A DNA stretch of 64,000 nucleotides from Clonostachys chloroleuca (Eukaryota > Ascomycota > Sordariomycetes > Hypocreales > Bionectriaceae): contig JBANAY010000003.1 in NCBI GenBank assembly GCA_037952775.1, positions 12,028,001 to 12,092,000 of the forward strand, written 5' to 3'. Below, in pieces: positions 46,380 through 55,799 of this stretch (positions within the stretch are counted from its first letter, which is position 1; every line of letters begins with the position of its first letter). The notes below the pieces were generated by a model. The model was not told where the DNA came from. It ran no database searches and saw nothing but the letters and a program-made list of their open reading frames with translations. A program made the position numbers and the translations under genes.

Positions 46380-48053
46380 ATGGAAGCAGGCGAATCCTTC
46401 AATCCTGACCAGACTGAGATTTTAGCGGAGGGGACTTCAGAGCACCATGGTCAGCAACATACTTCATCACAAGAATCGGAGGCCGAGCAAGAGGAGGTCT
46501 CGCCTCTCACACTTCGGCTTCTGAAGCGGCATCAATATGACAGTGAGGTCGACGAGGATTGGAATTCTGAAGGCGATTCCGAATATTCAGCTGAAGACTT
46601 CAATTCGCTCAAACGCCCGGCTGGTGACGAGGAAGAAATACCCAGGCCATTCAAGCGCCAGAAGGGCACGTTGAATCCCGGCTATCTTGACCTGTTAAAT
46701 CGGGACATAGAGGATGCCGCATATAGTGCCACTCTAGATGAGGATGATAACTTCAAGTCTTCCCAGTTGGGGCTCGTTTGGTGGACAAGAGCAGAGAAGA
46801 GAGTCTTCTACGAGGCCGTTGCAAGACTAGGGCGGGACAACCTTGAGCAGATCTCGGCTAGAATCGGGAGCAAGAGTGTTGTCGAAGTCCACCAGTACAT
46901 CGATTTGCTCGAAAAAGAGCAGGAATCTCGGCGCAGGTCCAATCTGCGCTCGGTCATCGAAACCTCGGAGTACCCAGCCGCAGTTGAGCTAAGCCAGCAG
47001 TGCTGCCATGCCCTTGACGAGGCTGCCGACGCGATATCGCTAAGGCAGGAGGCTCGAGAGCAGCAGCGAGAGGAAACCAAATGGGGCGAGATTTGGAATC
47101 TGACACCGCAGATAGTGAAAAGCCTAGAAGGTGGTGTGAAAGAGCAGAACCTTGCAGATACCCAGCTCGCTTCTCTCCAGCTCTTCGACGTGCCCCAGTG
47201 GCTCCAGCTCTCTCGGCGCATCTTCATGAACTCTTCCATACCGAGCAATAACTGGGAGTACATTGACGACAACCTGCCCTCGATATGGGCCACCACGATT
47301 GAGGATTTCTACTCCCTTGCGCTATCCATAACAAGGAGACTGGTTCAAACCACAATATTTACCAGCATGGCAAGAATCAGAGCGAGACTTGAAATGCGGC
47401 CGGAGACCCGAAACGTGATCCTGCGTAGGGATGTCGAAGTCGCTGCAGACTCACTTGGCCTAACCCTCAATTCTAAAGAGTTCTGGAGGAAGAGTGCAAG
47501 GAGACTACGCCTTGAGGTTTATAAGGACCCTCCTCAGGGAAATGAGGACGATGAATCATGTCCCATGCTCTATGAGGAGGTTGAGCAAGAATTGTCGGTA
47601 TCATCCACAGATACACAAGTCTTACCTGAGCCGGATAATGACCGGGAGGGTTCGGATGTTCTGGATGCACTAGACACGGACGAGTCGGATAGCGAGGTTG
47701 CATTAGGCTCATCAGATGAAGAAGAAAGGGCCGTCAAACAGGAGCTCAATGAGGTGCTCCGATTCTCTGCAGCCGATCTTCCAGAGACACTGACGTTGCG
47801 TCAGTCACTGAGAACCAGAATTGAGACGGAACGGAAGCAAGAGCAATACGCCGAACGTTGCGACGGGCACGAAAGCTATAAAGCTGAAGTTGAACTCTGG
47901 GATCTCTTGCAGGTGAAGCCACCAATGAGTATACTCAAGATGCCAGATCCTGGACAATCACAGAAATCAACTCTGGAACTAGAGAGCATGTACCCGCTGG
48001 GAAGGGACTGGAGAAGTCGCACCAAGTATTGCAGCGAATGGGAGCAGGAGTGA
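46380..48053 (+). CDS. SANT/Myb-domain protein resembling Pol I factor RRN5
   Basis: This is a single-exon gene of 557 aa. Rrn5 is part of the upstream activating factor that recruits RNA polymerase I to the rDNA promoter. Evidence: the central SANT-like segment LGLVWWTRAEKRVFYEAVARLGRDNLEQISARIGSKS (about residues 125-165; shown in parts as WWTRAEKRVFYEAVARLG and GSKSVVEVHQYIDLL), which matches fungal Rrn5-like proteins, and then a helical region with MNSSIPSNNWEYIDD and a long acidic tail. The first 100 residues are acidic and disordered. No other domain is visible. The SANT domain is clear; the RRN5 assignment rests on my recollection of the family and is less certain. The gene converges on EAF7 with 223 bp between stops. 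Confidence 0.72.
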   Translation: MEAGESFNPDQTEILAEGTSEHHGQQHTSSQESEAEQEEVSPLTLRLLKRHQYDSEVDEDWNSEGDSEYSAEDFNSLKRPAGDEEEIPRPFKRQKGTLNPGYLDLLNRDIEDAAYSATLDEDDNFKSSQLGLVWWTRAEKRVFYEAVARLGRDNLEQISARIGSKSVVEVHQYIDLLEKEQESRRRSNLRSVIETSEYPAAVELSQQCCHALDEAADAISLRQEAREQQREETKWGEIWNLTPQIVKSLEGGVKEQNLADTQLASLQLFDVPQWLQLSRRIFMNSSIPSNNWEYIDDNLPSIWATTIEDFYSLALSITRRLVQTTIFTSMARIRARLEMRPETRNVILRRDVEVAADSLGLTLNSKEFWRKSARRLRLEVYKDPPQGNEDDESCPMLYEEVEQELSVSSTDTQVLPEPDNDREGSDVLDALDTDESDSEVALGSSDEEERAVKQELNEVLRFSAADLPETLTLRQSLRTRIETERKQEQYAERCDGHESYKAEVELWDLLQVKPPMSILKMPDPGQSQKSTLELESMYPLGRDWRSRTKYCSEWEQE

Positions 48054-48086
48054 ATTGCGAAGGATCCCTGAGTACTGGAAAGGGAA

Positions 48087-48121
48087 TTTTTTATTTTTTT
48101 TTTATTTTTTTTATTTTTTTT
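48087..48121. repeat. T-rich low-complexity run
   Basis: A series of T-runs broken by single A follows the RRN5-like stop codon, probably in its 3' untranslated region near the polyadenylation site. Confidence 0.7.
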
Positions 48122-48276
48122 GCATTATGCAATAATGATACCCTTAAGTAGCGAGAACGGTTTGAAAATATGAGGAACTCATGAATCATGAATTAATATA
48201 CATTTATTGCTATTCATTTATCCTCCGGGTATCAATGGGTCTTTATAAGTGTCATGGGAGCTCTCGACGAAGATAT

Positions 48277-49286
48277 TTACCTCCCAACTCTCCTCGTTCT
48301 TCCTCTAGTCCGAGCTCGACCCCTTGATCCTCCCCTTCCAGATTTCGATGGTTTGGTGGTCGCGCTCTTCTCTTCTTCACTCTCGTCCTCGGCGCCCGAT
48401 TCGCTCTCGTCATCGTCATCCTCTCCTTCCTCCTCCCCATCCTCTTCCTCTTCCTCTTCTTCCTCAGTAGTCTCGGCCTTGTCGGCCTTGTCGGCCTTGT
48501 CGGCCTTTTCAACCTTTTCAGCCTTCTCAGTTTTGGCCTGGCTAGCTGCCCTTGTGCGACCCCTCGAGCCCCTCGTAGAGCGCCCAGCGGGCGAGGGGGC
48601 ATCTGTGGCTTCTTCCGTGTCCTCTCGGGAAGCCCCTCTGGTCCGTGACGGAGCTTCTCTGCGCGCTCTCTTCTTCGGTGGGGGTGAAGACGAAGGACCA
48701 GCACCCTCGAGGTCAAGTTCCGGCGGCGACGATGGCGTTTCGCTGGGGTCTGCTCGGGCACGTAGCATCATGAGGTCGAAGTAGTCGGCGCGAGGCAGCG
48801 AGAACTCGACATATCTATCCTCGGGCTCATCGTCGTCGAAGTTCTCCCGCTCGTCAATAATCTCCAGGTTGTAGTATGTTCGAAGCTTCTGCCAGATGTA
48901 GGGGATCCGGGTGTGCTTGTACTGGTCGGGATCGAAGCCGTGGTTCCGGAGGTGCTCGGAGATGGCAATCATGCGGAAGTGCTTGTGCATGCCTGGAGCG
49001 AGCAGAGAGGTTAGCAAGACGTTGGAAGCAACAGCCTCGACATTGGCGATGGCATACCTGCCGGCTTCCAGCGTATGACGGCCTTGAATAGCGATGCGAC
49101 CTGGTCATCCGTCCAGCTGTCATTGTATTCCTGGGCAATTGGGTCAATGTCCGGGACTTTCTTTGAGGACCCCGCCTCGTCTTTTGGAGGCGAATCGATG
49201 TCCATTGCATCTTCGTTTCGGGCGGGCGTGGGCGTGGAAGATGCGGCGGTTTGTGCACCACCTCGACCCTTCTTCTTGGGAGGCAT
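48277..49286 (-). CDS. EAF7: NuA4 histone acetyltransferase subunit EAF7 (CT20 family)
   Basis: The CDS is complement(join(48277..48992, 49058..49286)), 314 aa. Eaf7 (MRGBP in animals) with Eaf3 and Eaf5 forms a module of NuA4 and a free TINTIN complex acting in transcription elongation. The CT20 domain is plain (about residues 48-150): SWTDDQVASLFKAVIRWKPAG, MHKHFRMIAISEHLRNHGF, IPYIWQKLRTYYNLEIIDERE. The rest is low complexity: KKRARREAPSRTRG, a KADKADKADKAE stretch produced by a 9-bp DNA repeat at 48472-48508, a Glu/Asp run and an RGGSRGRARTRGRTRR tail. The 65-nt intron splits the CT20 domain at KPAG. A 176-aa Ser-rich frame on the other strand is a shadow. Confidence 0.92.
48472..48508. 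repeat. 9-bp tandem repeat in EAF7 coding sequence
   Basis: About four copies of TCGGCCTTG lie in tandem; read on the minus strand they encode repeated Lys-Ala-Asp. Such in-frame repeats often vary in copy number between strains. Confidence 0.8.
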
Positions 49287-49815
49287 TGCCTTAGTATGGT
49301 ATGGACCTAAGGCAGGGTGCCTTAGCTCTAGTAGGGCTTCTAAAAATCAGGCTTGGCGATCATAAATCTTGCCACCAAGATCGGGGTGCGCCGTCAACGG
49401 TGGGACTAGTTAATAGCTGTAGCAGACGGGTGGAAAGTAGGTTTGGACGTTTTCGAAATGCTTAGCATCTCAATCGAGGCATGTGAATTATTGGCGCCCG
49501 TCTCATAGATGATGGCTTGAGTTGGCGGCTTCTATTGGCAGGTACTAGCTACTTATGACTTCTCTATACCTACGCTTATAACCAAGTACCAGGCACTCAT
49601 GCCAAGTGCTTCCAAGACACGCGACGGCGGAACGCGTCAGGCATCTTATCGCGGGGCAAAGGGCATCCACTGCTCAGTGCGACTTAGCAGCTATTCCCAC
49701 CGCCCAATCACCAGCGCTTCAAGCTGTATACTTGACTTCTTGTTGTCACCCCTGACAGAGCAGCTGGGTAAGCTCGTCCTCCAGATGACAGCCCATAAGC
49801 AGGGCTTCAAAGGCC
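49287..49815. promoter_or_regulatory. Divergent EAF7/GCP-family promoter
   Basis: The 529-bp region holds TCTTATCG (reverse CGATAAGA) at 49644-49651, 165 bp upstream of the GCP-family start and 358 bp from EAF7. No gene was accepted here. Confidence 0.4.
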
Positions 49816-52736
49816 ATGGCAGGCAATAACAGCGACAGGGAGGCGGATATGTTCGCTATCCCCGAATTCTGGCCCTCGTCGAAATGGCTTAAGGAGCTCC
49901 CTCGCGATGACTCCGCGCCATTCTTTTCCACAAGAATTCGCAGTAATTGACCCTGTCCTCTGAGTCCATATGTCTGCCCATCCTAACTGAGCACTTTCCA
50001 GGCATCTCTGATGTCTTGAACCCCAATCTAGTAAATTTCAAAGTGGCAATTCCAAGCCAGGATGGCTTCTTCAAGCTTCCAGCCATTGAAAAGGAGAATG
50101 AAGAAATTGCACTGAACAACACAGATCCTGGCGAAGTTGAAACTCAAGCAGTGGCAAGTACTACAGATTCGAATGCCGACAGCGACATTTGGATGTCGCG
50201 TGAGTCTTTGGTCTCCAACTCCGCGGCACTCAAAACCTGGCAGGGTTTTCTACAACAAACTCCGGCCACTGGAGAAGCGCCTCTTCTGCTCAGTGAAGCT
50301 GGGACGGCTGCTTATGACGCACTGCTAGCCTGGAAAGACGACCCTCTCAATCTAGGAAATGTCGATACGCCAGTAGTAGATCCAAATGCGTATTCTGCAG
50401 CTCTATTAGCACTTGCACTCGGCAGGGAATCAGTATTTTTCCTAAAATCTGAAACTCACCCTACCTTTCGCCCAGCCCTCCCCAGAATCAGAGCGCCAGG
50501 GTATTCTGCCAATATTCTTGATGGAGTTCAGTCGCAGTGTTTGTCAAGCGGGGAAATGACCTTGAAGCTGAACAACTTCGTTCAAACCGTGTACAAGAAG
50601 CACAAGTCAAAATGTGCCGTGGCTCTTGGAAGTGTTATCAGTGAGCTTGTCCGTGTGGTCCAAGAGAATGCAATCTTAGACAAACGATTGCCGCAGTCCA
50701 TCTTGCAGCTACAATCCCTAGTCAGGGGCATAACAGCCATACTTAGCCCGTTTTACAAACTCATCACCAGCCTCCCTCGGAACTGCGGCGACGAACAAGT
50801 CATCACATGTGTATTTGACTATGCTTGCTCAGTTGACAACGGCGAGCAGTGGTTACGAGAGCTCTTACAGGAAGCACTGCGCAAAATCTCAACACCATGG
50901 ATCGGGTTTTTGGAGGAGTGGATAGGCACCAAAAAGGAAGAAGGGATCCCCTTGGCTAAATCTCTCGTCGGCCAGGTAAAAGGCTTTGTTCAAGTTGAAG
51001 CTGAAATCACCATGGACGACATGGGCCAGCAGATTGAAGAGGTCGACTTTCGTCTCAAACCAGAACGAGTCCCGCATTTTATTCCTGATGATATAGTCCA
51101 AACCATGTTTGAGACTGGAAGGAATCTGCGCTTCATCAGATCGCACCATCCCACTCACCCTTTGGCGAGATCGGACATTCTAAGTATCAGCAACCCTCCG
51201 AGAGCCGATTGGCTATACGATTGGGACTCCATCCTGCAGCTTGAAAGCCGAGTTGAAGAGTATCGAGATCGACTTTTGGACTCCATAAAGATGGCCTCGA
51301 ACATTCATAATCCTAACAAACATGTTATTGGGTGTTCCGACGTACCAAATACCCCCTCTCCACTGAATTTATTCACATTTGAAACGGGTGGCATTGAGGA
51401 ACGGCTCCTAGCCTCAATTGAACATCTCAATGCTCCTATCGCTACTCACGATTCTGTGAGCCCCTTTTATCGGATCATTCGGGAGCGGTTCGGCAATCAA
51501 AGGCAGGTAGGAAGTGGTTTGCAGTCCACACCACATTGGTCACTACTCCCTATATTGTCATTTGGCAGCATCATATCTATCCAGGCCCAAGTCGTCAATA
51601 GGGAGACTTTGACGCTTCTCTTCAATAAGCATGACCTTCGAGGTCATCTCAAGCTTCAACGGGATTTTCAACTTTTAGGGAACGGCATGTTCTGCAGCCG
51701 GCTTTCCAATGCTTTATTTGATCCCGACCTCGAGATTGCGGAGAGACAGCAAGGTGTCGCCCGCCAGGGGGGCATAATGGGCTTAAGACTTGGCGCCCGT
51801 GACACTTGGCCACCTGCAAGCTCGGAGTTGCGACTGGCGCTTATGGGTGTATTATCTGAGAGTTTTAGTGCATTGTATCCCTCTTCAGCAGAGAGAACAA
51901 CGTCAATTTCAAAGGACAAGCAAGATCTTCCTGGCGATTTGAGTTTTACTGTACGAGACTTGTCGGAAGAGGAGATCGCCAAGTGCGTAAACCCAAACTC
52001 ATTGGAAGCGCTAGATTTCTTACGTCTTTCCTATACCACGCCACCAGAGTTAAGCTTCATCATCACACCGATGATTCTTCTACAATATGACCGCATATTC
52101 AAGCTCATGCTACGTCTATTACGCATGTCATATGTCGTCAACAGCCTATGGCGGCTCGTGAGCAGCCGGATATACTCCATGCACAATGCCTCATATCGCT
52201 TTGTGAGAGAGTCTCGACACTTTGTCTGCAGCATCGAGTCGTATTTTCTCGACACCGGAATCTCCAGTGCCTGGAGTAGCTTTGAAGCCAAGCTGGACAA
52301 GATCCAGGCTGTGCTAAGCAATGATGCTGATAGAAAGTCATATGAGAAGCTTGAAAGCCCTGAACAACTCCGTGAGTTTCACTCGGACGTGCTGCAAAGA
52401 ATCATGACGGCCCTCTTCTTGAGAAAGCGGCAAGAACCGATACTCAAACTGTTGGAAGAGATTTTTACCTCGGTCATTCAGTTCTCATACCATCTCAGAG
52501 CTCAGGGAGATACTGAAGATGATGATAGTCAGACGGCAGAGATGTATTCAAGATTCAAGAAGAAAGTGCAAGTATTTATCACCGTCTGCAGGGGGCTTGC
52601 CGAGAAGAGTCGAGCTATACAGCCCCAAAAAGACAGCATTGGTTCAAAACACCTAGGATCGGGGGACGACAGCTCGCTTTCACAATTACTGCTGAAGCTA
52701 GATATCAGCGACTACTATGTGAAACGCCATTCATGA
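49816..52736 (+). CDS. Gamma-tubulin complex protein of the GCP4/5/6 type
   Basis: The CDS is join(49816..49942, 50002..52736), 953 aa; the intron 49943-50001 (GTAATT, branch CCTAACTG, TTCCAG) restores RIRSISDVL. The protein has the GCP (Spc97/Spc98) architecture: a helical N-terminal GRIP1-like half (SQCLSSGEMTLKLNNFVQTV, LLQEALRKISTPWIGFLEEWI) and a C-terminal GRIP2-like half that includes VNSLWRLVSSRIYSMHNASYRFV and FLRKRQEPILKLLEEIF. The N-terminal DMFAIPEFWPSSKWL resembles fungal GCP6 proteins as I recall them, so GCP6/Alp16 is the most likely class; GCP5 is possible. Such proteins form part of large gamma-tubulin complexes and are not essential for nucleation in several fungi. It lies beside ASK1 and 21 kb from GCP2. 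Confidence 0.8.
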
Positions 52737-53487
52737 TCGATATGAAGTGAATGATACGAACAGCGTCATTTCTTCAATTGTATATATAGCTAAATGAAAC
52801 CACTTAGAAACTACATCCAGAAAATAGCTGTTTATTGAAAGCAGCAAACGAGTTTCGACTTCATACCTACCAAGGCACGGAAAGGATAGCTGACTAAGCT
52901 AACCTGCGCACAGGTTAGATGACTCAGCAACAGTTGGAACAATGATGGTGCTGAACCCAGAGATGACTGACTTAACTGCCTAGGTAGCTGGCCTCTCCGG
53001 GCATTCTGGTAGGTTATTCCTACTGTCTGTTACGGTCATATGACCTTATTTTCCTCCTTGACGAAAGAGACGCTTTTATGGCTTTTAATCTGCTTTACGC
53101 GATGCCTCGATCTAACAGATGGCATAGCCTACCTCATACTTAAAGCCAACACCCCTCATATATGAATCGAATGATACGAACAGTATCAGTTTTCTTAATG
53201 TACATATAGCTGAATTGAATTAGTTAGAAACCATATATACAAAAAATAGCTGCTTACTGAAAGCAGCAAGCAAGCTTCAACTCCATACCAAGGCACAGAA
53301 AGGATAGCTGACTCAGCAACACCTTCGACAATGATAGCATAGCTTGTTTGCTTGTGTAGGTCTGAGTACCCCATACTTGAGCCAGCACCCCTCATGCATC
53401 GCGTCTCCACACGCGTCGAGGGGTCGTGATGAATTTCAATCAATCAAACCACGACGTCCAGCCCCGTTAAATGCACACAGGTGCAAA
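52737..53487. repeat. Diverged tandem duplication between GCP-family gene and ASK1
   Basis: Sequence from 52741, just after the GCP-family stop codon, is repeated at 53161. Matching blocks are 52741-52950 with 53161-53340, and 53129-53160 with 53367-53396. Unit 1 is 420 bp; unit 2 is about 237 bp and lacks two segments: 29 bp (equal to 52896-52924, which lie between two TGACT repeats) and about 180 bp between similar GATGG-containing sites. The units differ by many substitutions, so the duplication is old. Both units end near the ASK1 promoter. Confidence 0.75.
52887..52930. repeat. 44-bp hairpin element, copy 1
   Basis: Two 20-bp arms flank the four-base loop CGCA. The right arm is CAGGTTAGATGACTCAGCAA; the left arm is its reverse complement with four mismatches. 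The right arm contains TGACTCA, the core bound by GCN4/AP-1 type bZIP factors. It lies in unit 1 of the tandem duplication and its central 29 bp are absent from unit 2. Confidence 0.8.
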
Positions 53488-54932
53488 ATGGCTCGGCCCA
53501 GTAGTGCACCGCGGAGTCTGTCATTGACAGAGGAGCTAGAAAGGCTTGAACAGTCCATCACATTGACTCTCCAAGGTTAGCTAAGCACTGTCGGTCATGT
53601 AGCGGTCACGAGCTAACTTGGCAACCAGAGATCGACCATAACTTCAGCAAATCCCACCGAATTGTGACTACCAGTATCTTGCCCTTGGTAGAACAATATG
53701 GCGAAAACTCTCGCGCAGTCTGGGAAGCTTCCAAGGTAATACCTACGTATTGCGCCTTGCTTTTGGCTAGTCTAACTCGGATGTCGTGTGCAGTTTTGGA
53801 AGCAATTCTTCGAGGCATCCGCAAATGTTTCGCTATCCGGATACGAGGAGCACAACAATGACGAAGAAGAGAGTACTGCAGTAGAAGAGAGCACTGCGTT
53901 GAGAGACGATAGCGAGATGGACTATTCAAGAAGCCATGCCGAGGACAGCACAGCACTACACGAACAACAGTCCAATTACCATGGCGAGGAAGAGTCGATG
54001 TTGGACGATGCTGAACTTACGGGGAGCACGCCTCGTCCACCGGCTACCAAGACCATGAGGTCTCAAATCGCCAGTCTCGAATCACCATACGAAAATGTCA
54101 AACGGGAATTGCGAAGCGAGGAGGGACACACGACTGTGCTGGAAGATGACGATGATGAGGATTCAACAGTGCTCTTCGCCCAGAGAACCGCCCAGCTGCC
54201 TGACATTGCATTGACGCCTCGCAATGTCTTGACAGAGAAACACAACAAGGAGCACTCGGTTCTACGGAGTGGCAAAGACCCTATTCTCCACCGTGTCCTG
54301 GACAAGCAGTACCGAATTCAGTCAACACCGCATAGACCACCGCTGCGCATCTCTCCTCTGAAACGAGACGACAAGGGTAAAGAGAAAGCTTCTGCCACTC
54401 CATCCTGGAAAGATGGTTCACCAATGTCATCTCCCGAGATGGCGGTGCCGAAGTTAAGAAGTGAAGCATTTATGTCGCCGTTCAAGAGCAACGCTCGGCA
54501 ACGCCTGGCAAATGCGACCCGGGGACCAAGGACCCCGGGCGTCAGTGTTCAGACCCCTGGCGCGGCAAAGACTCGAGATGTGTTCGCAGATCTCGACACC
54601 ACCGACCATAACGAGGATCCGAAATACGAAATCGACTGGGATGTCGGAGAAGCCGCCGATTCTGATGATATAGACCTGTATGCTGGAATGAGCCCTCCAA
54701 AAACGATCCAATTTGCTCTGGCGCCCTCGAAACTACTTCAGACTCCAGGTGAGCGCCTTTCAGTTATTACCCAGGGAGCTCCTCGTAGAGTACTAACCGC
54801 TATTTAGCCCGCGAAGCAAGCAAAAGAATTGTTGAGGACATCCTGCTGGATGCTGGAGTTGACCCAGAGTCTTCCGAATATAGCCCCACAATGGTCAAGA
54901 TGAACGAGGATATTCTCAACGACAGTTTTTAA
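53488..54932 (+). CDS. ASK1: DASH/Dam1 complex subunit ASK1
   Basis: The CDS is join(53488..53575, 53629..53735, 53794..54748, 54808..54932), 424 aa. Ask1 is a kinetochore microtubule-binding DASH complex subunit. The conserved N-terminus SLTEELERLEQSITLTLQE, then IDHNFSKSHRIVTTSILPLV and WEASKFWKQFFEASANVSL, is the ASK1 domain (about residues 10-80). A long Ser/Asp/Glu-rich middle follows with many S/T-P sites (TGSTPRPPA, ALTPRNVL, RTPGVSVQTPG), possible CDK sites as in yeast Ask1. Short conserved motifs return at the C-terminus (DDIDLYAGMSPPKTIQFA and ASKRIVEDILLDAGV). The first donor is GTTAGC, weaker than usual, but phases and homology support it. Confidence 0.93.
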
Positions 54933-55291
54933 TTGCACTATATAAATCTATAGGGCCACACTGGACTCATATCCGTATTGATATCATCAAATACCCATCA
55001 AGTTATCTCTTGTTAGACAACAACAAGGTTGGGTTACATTAACCGCGATTCACTGTCTCTCTCCTTTCCACTAGGGAGAGAGACATCAACCGCGTTCTCA
55101 TTAGAAGCCATGACTTTTCCGCCCTGGGCCATTCTTGCCAGGGCCACTTCAACTCGTCACCTTTATATACCGATTCTTGCCATCAACTCATAACATTCGT
55201 TATTTTTTGAGGTAGAAACTCCTCAAATAGGACGGAGGGGTTGTAGCTCAAGCAATGCTTAAGGGACAACCAGCAACATCTAGCGGGGTCC
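54933..55291. other. Convergent intergenic region, ASK1 and small gene
   Basis: These 359 bp hold the ASK1 3' flank and the 3' flank of the small minus-strand gene. They are AT-rich in places and show no repeat or RNA gene. Confidence 0.5.
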
Positions 55292-55486
55292 TTAGGCGAA
55301 CTTAATCTGTGACTTGAGAGCCTTGTCCTTGATGTCTTGGACTGAAAATTTGGTGCCGTTGCGGGTTGAGCTCTTGTTCTCTTGCCCGCTCTTCACGTAT
55401 GATGCAGCTGAGCTCATGGTGGAGATGGAATCAGTCTCGGCGGCGTCGGCAGCCTTGGAAGCAGATCGGTTGTCGTTGCTGTTCAT
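55292..55486 (-). CDS. Small hydrophilic protein, 64 aa, TATA-driven with 5'-UTR intron
   Basis: The ORF encodes 64 aa, rich in Ser, Ala, Lys, Asp and Asn, with no signal peptide or membrane segment and the tail FSVQDIKDKALKSQIKFA. I do not recognise a family. What makes it a likely gene is the context on the minus strand: a consensus TATA box (TATAAATA, about 55763-55771), then a probable 5'-UTR intron 55526-55632 with donor GTATGT, branch GCTGAC and acceptor CTTAG, then a leader rich in A and C (CACAACACTACCACCATC) before the ATG. Strong TATA promoters and UTR introns in fungi often go with stress-, light- or development-induced small proteins. A function is not proposed. Confidence 0.6.
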   Translation of the reverse strand: MNSNDNRSASKAADAAETDSISTMSSAASYVKSGQENKSSTRNGTKFSVQDIKDKALKSQIKFA

Positions 55487-55762
55487 GATGGTGGTAGTGT
55501 TGTGAAGTAGTTTACAGAATTGAGTCTAAGCAGGCAGAGCATTGTCAGCTTGATTTTTCTAGATATAATTCCAGGCAAGTAGATGTGCTGGAAGCACAAT
55601 TATCTAATTGATGTTTCACAAGATAGACATACTTGATTGTGATTTGGGGGGAAGATGTGTCAGAAGACTTGAGCTGGAAGTTGTTGTTGTAGTGGTGTTA
55701 TTGGATGGTTTGTATGCTTGTTGGCCTGGTTATTGGTTTCCATCCTGAGGACGAAAGACGGC

Positions 55763-55771
55763 ATATTTATA
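55763..55771 (-). promoter_or_regulatory. TATA box of the small gene
   Basis: TATAAATA on the minus strand lies about 280 bp upstream of the ATG and about 130 bp upstream of the predicted 5'-UTR intron donor, so transcription should start near 55735. Confidence 0.5.
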
Positions 55772-55799
55772 CAAGAATCAACAACAGGTACTTTGGAAA

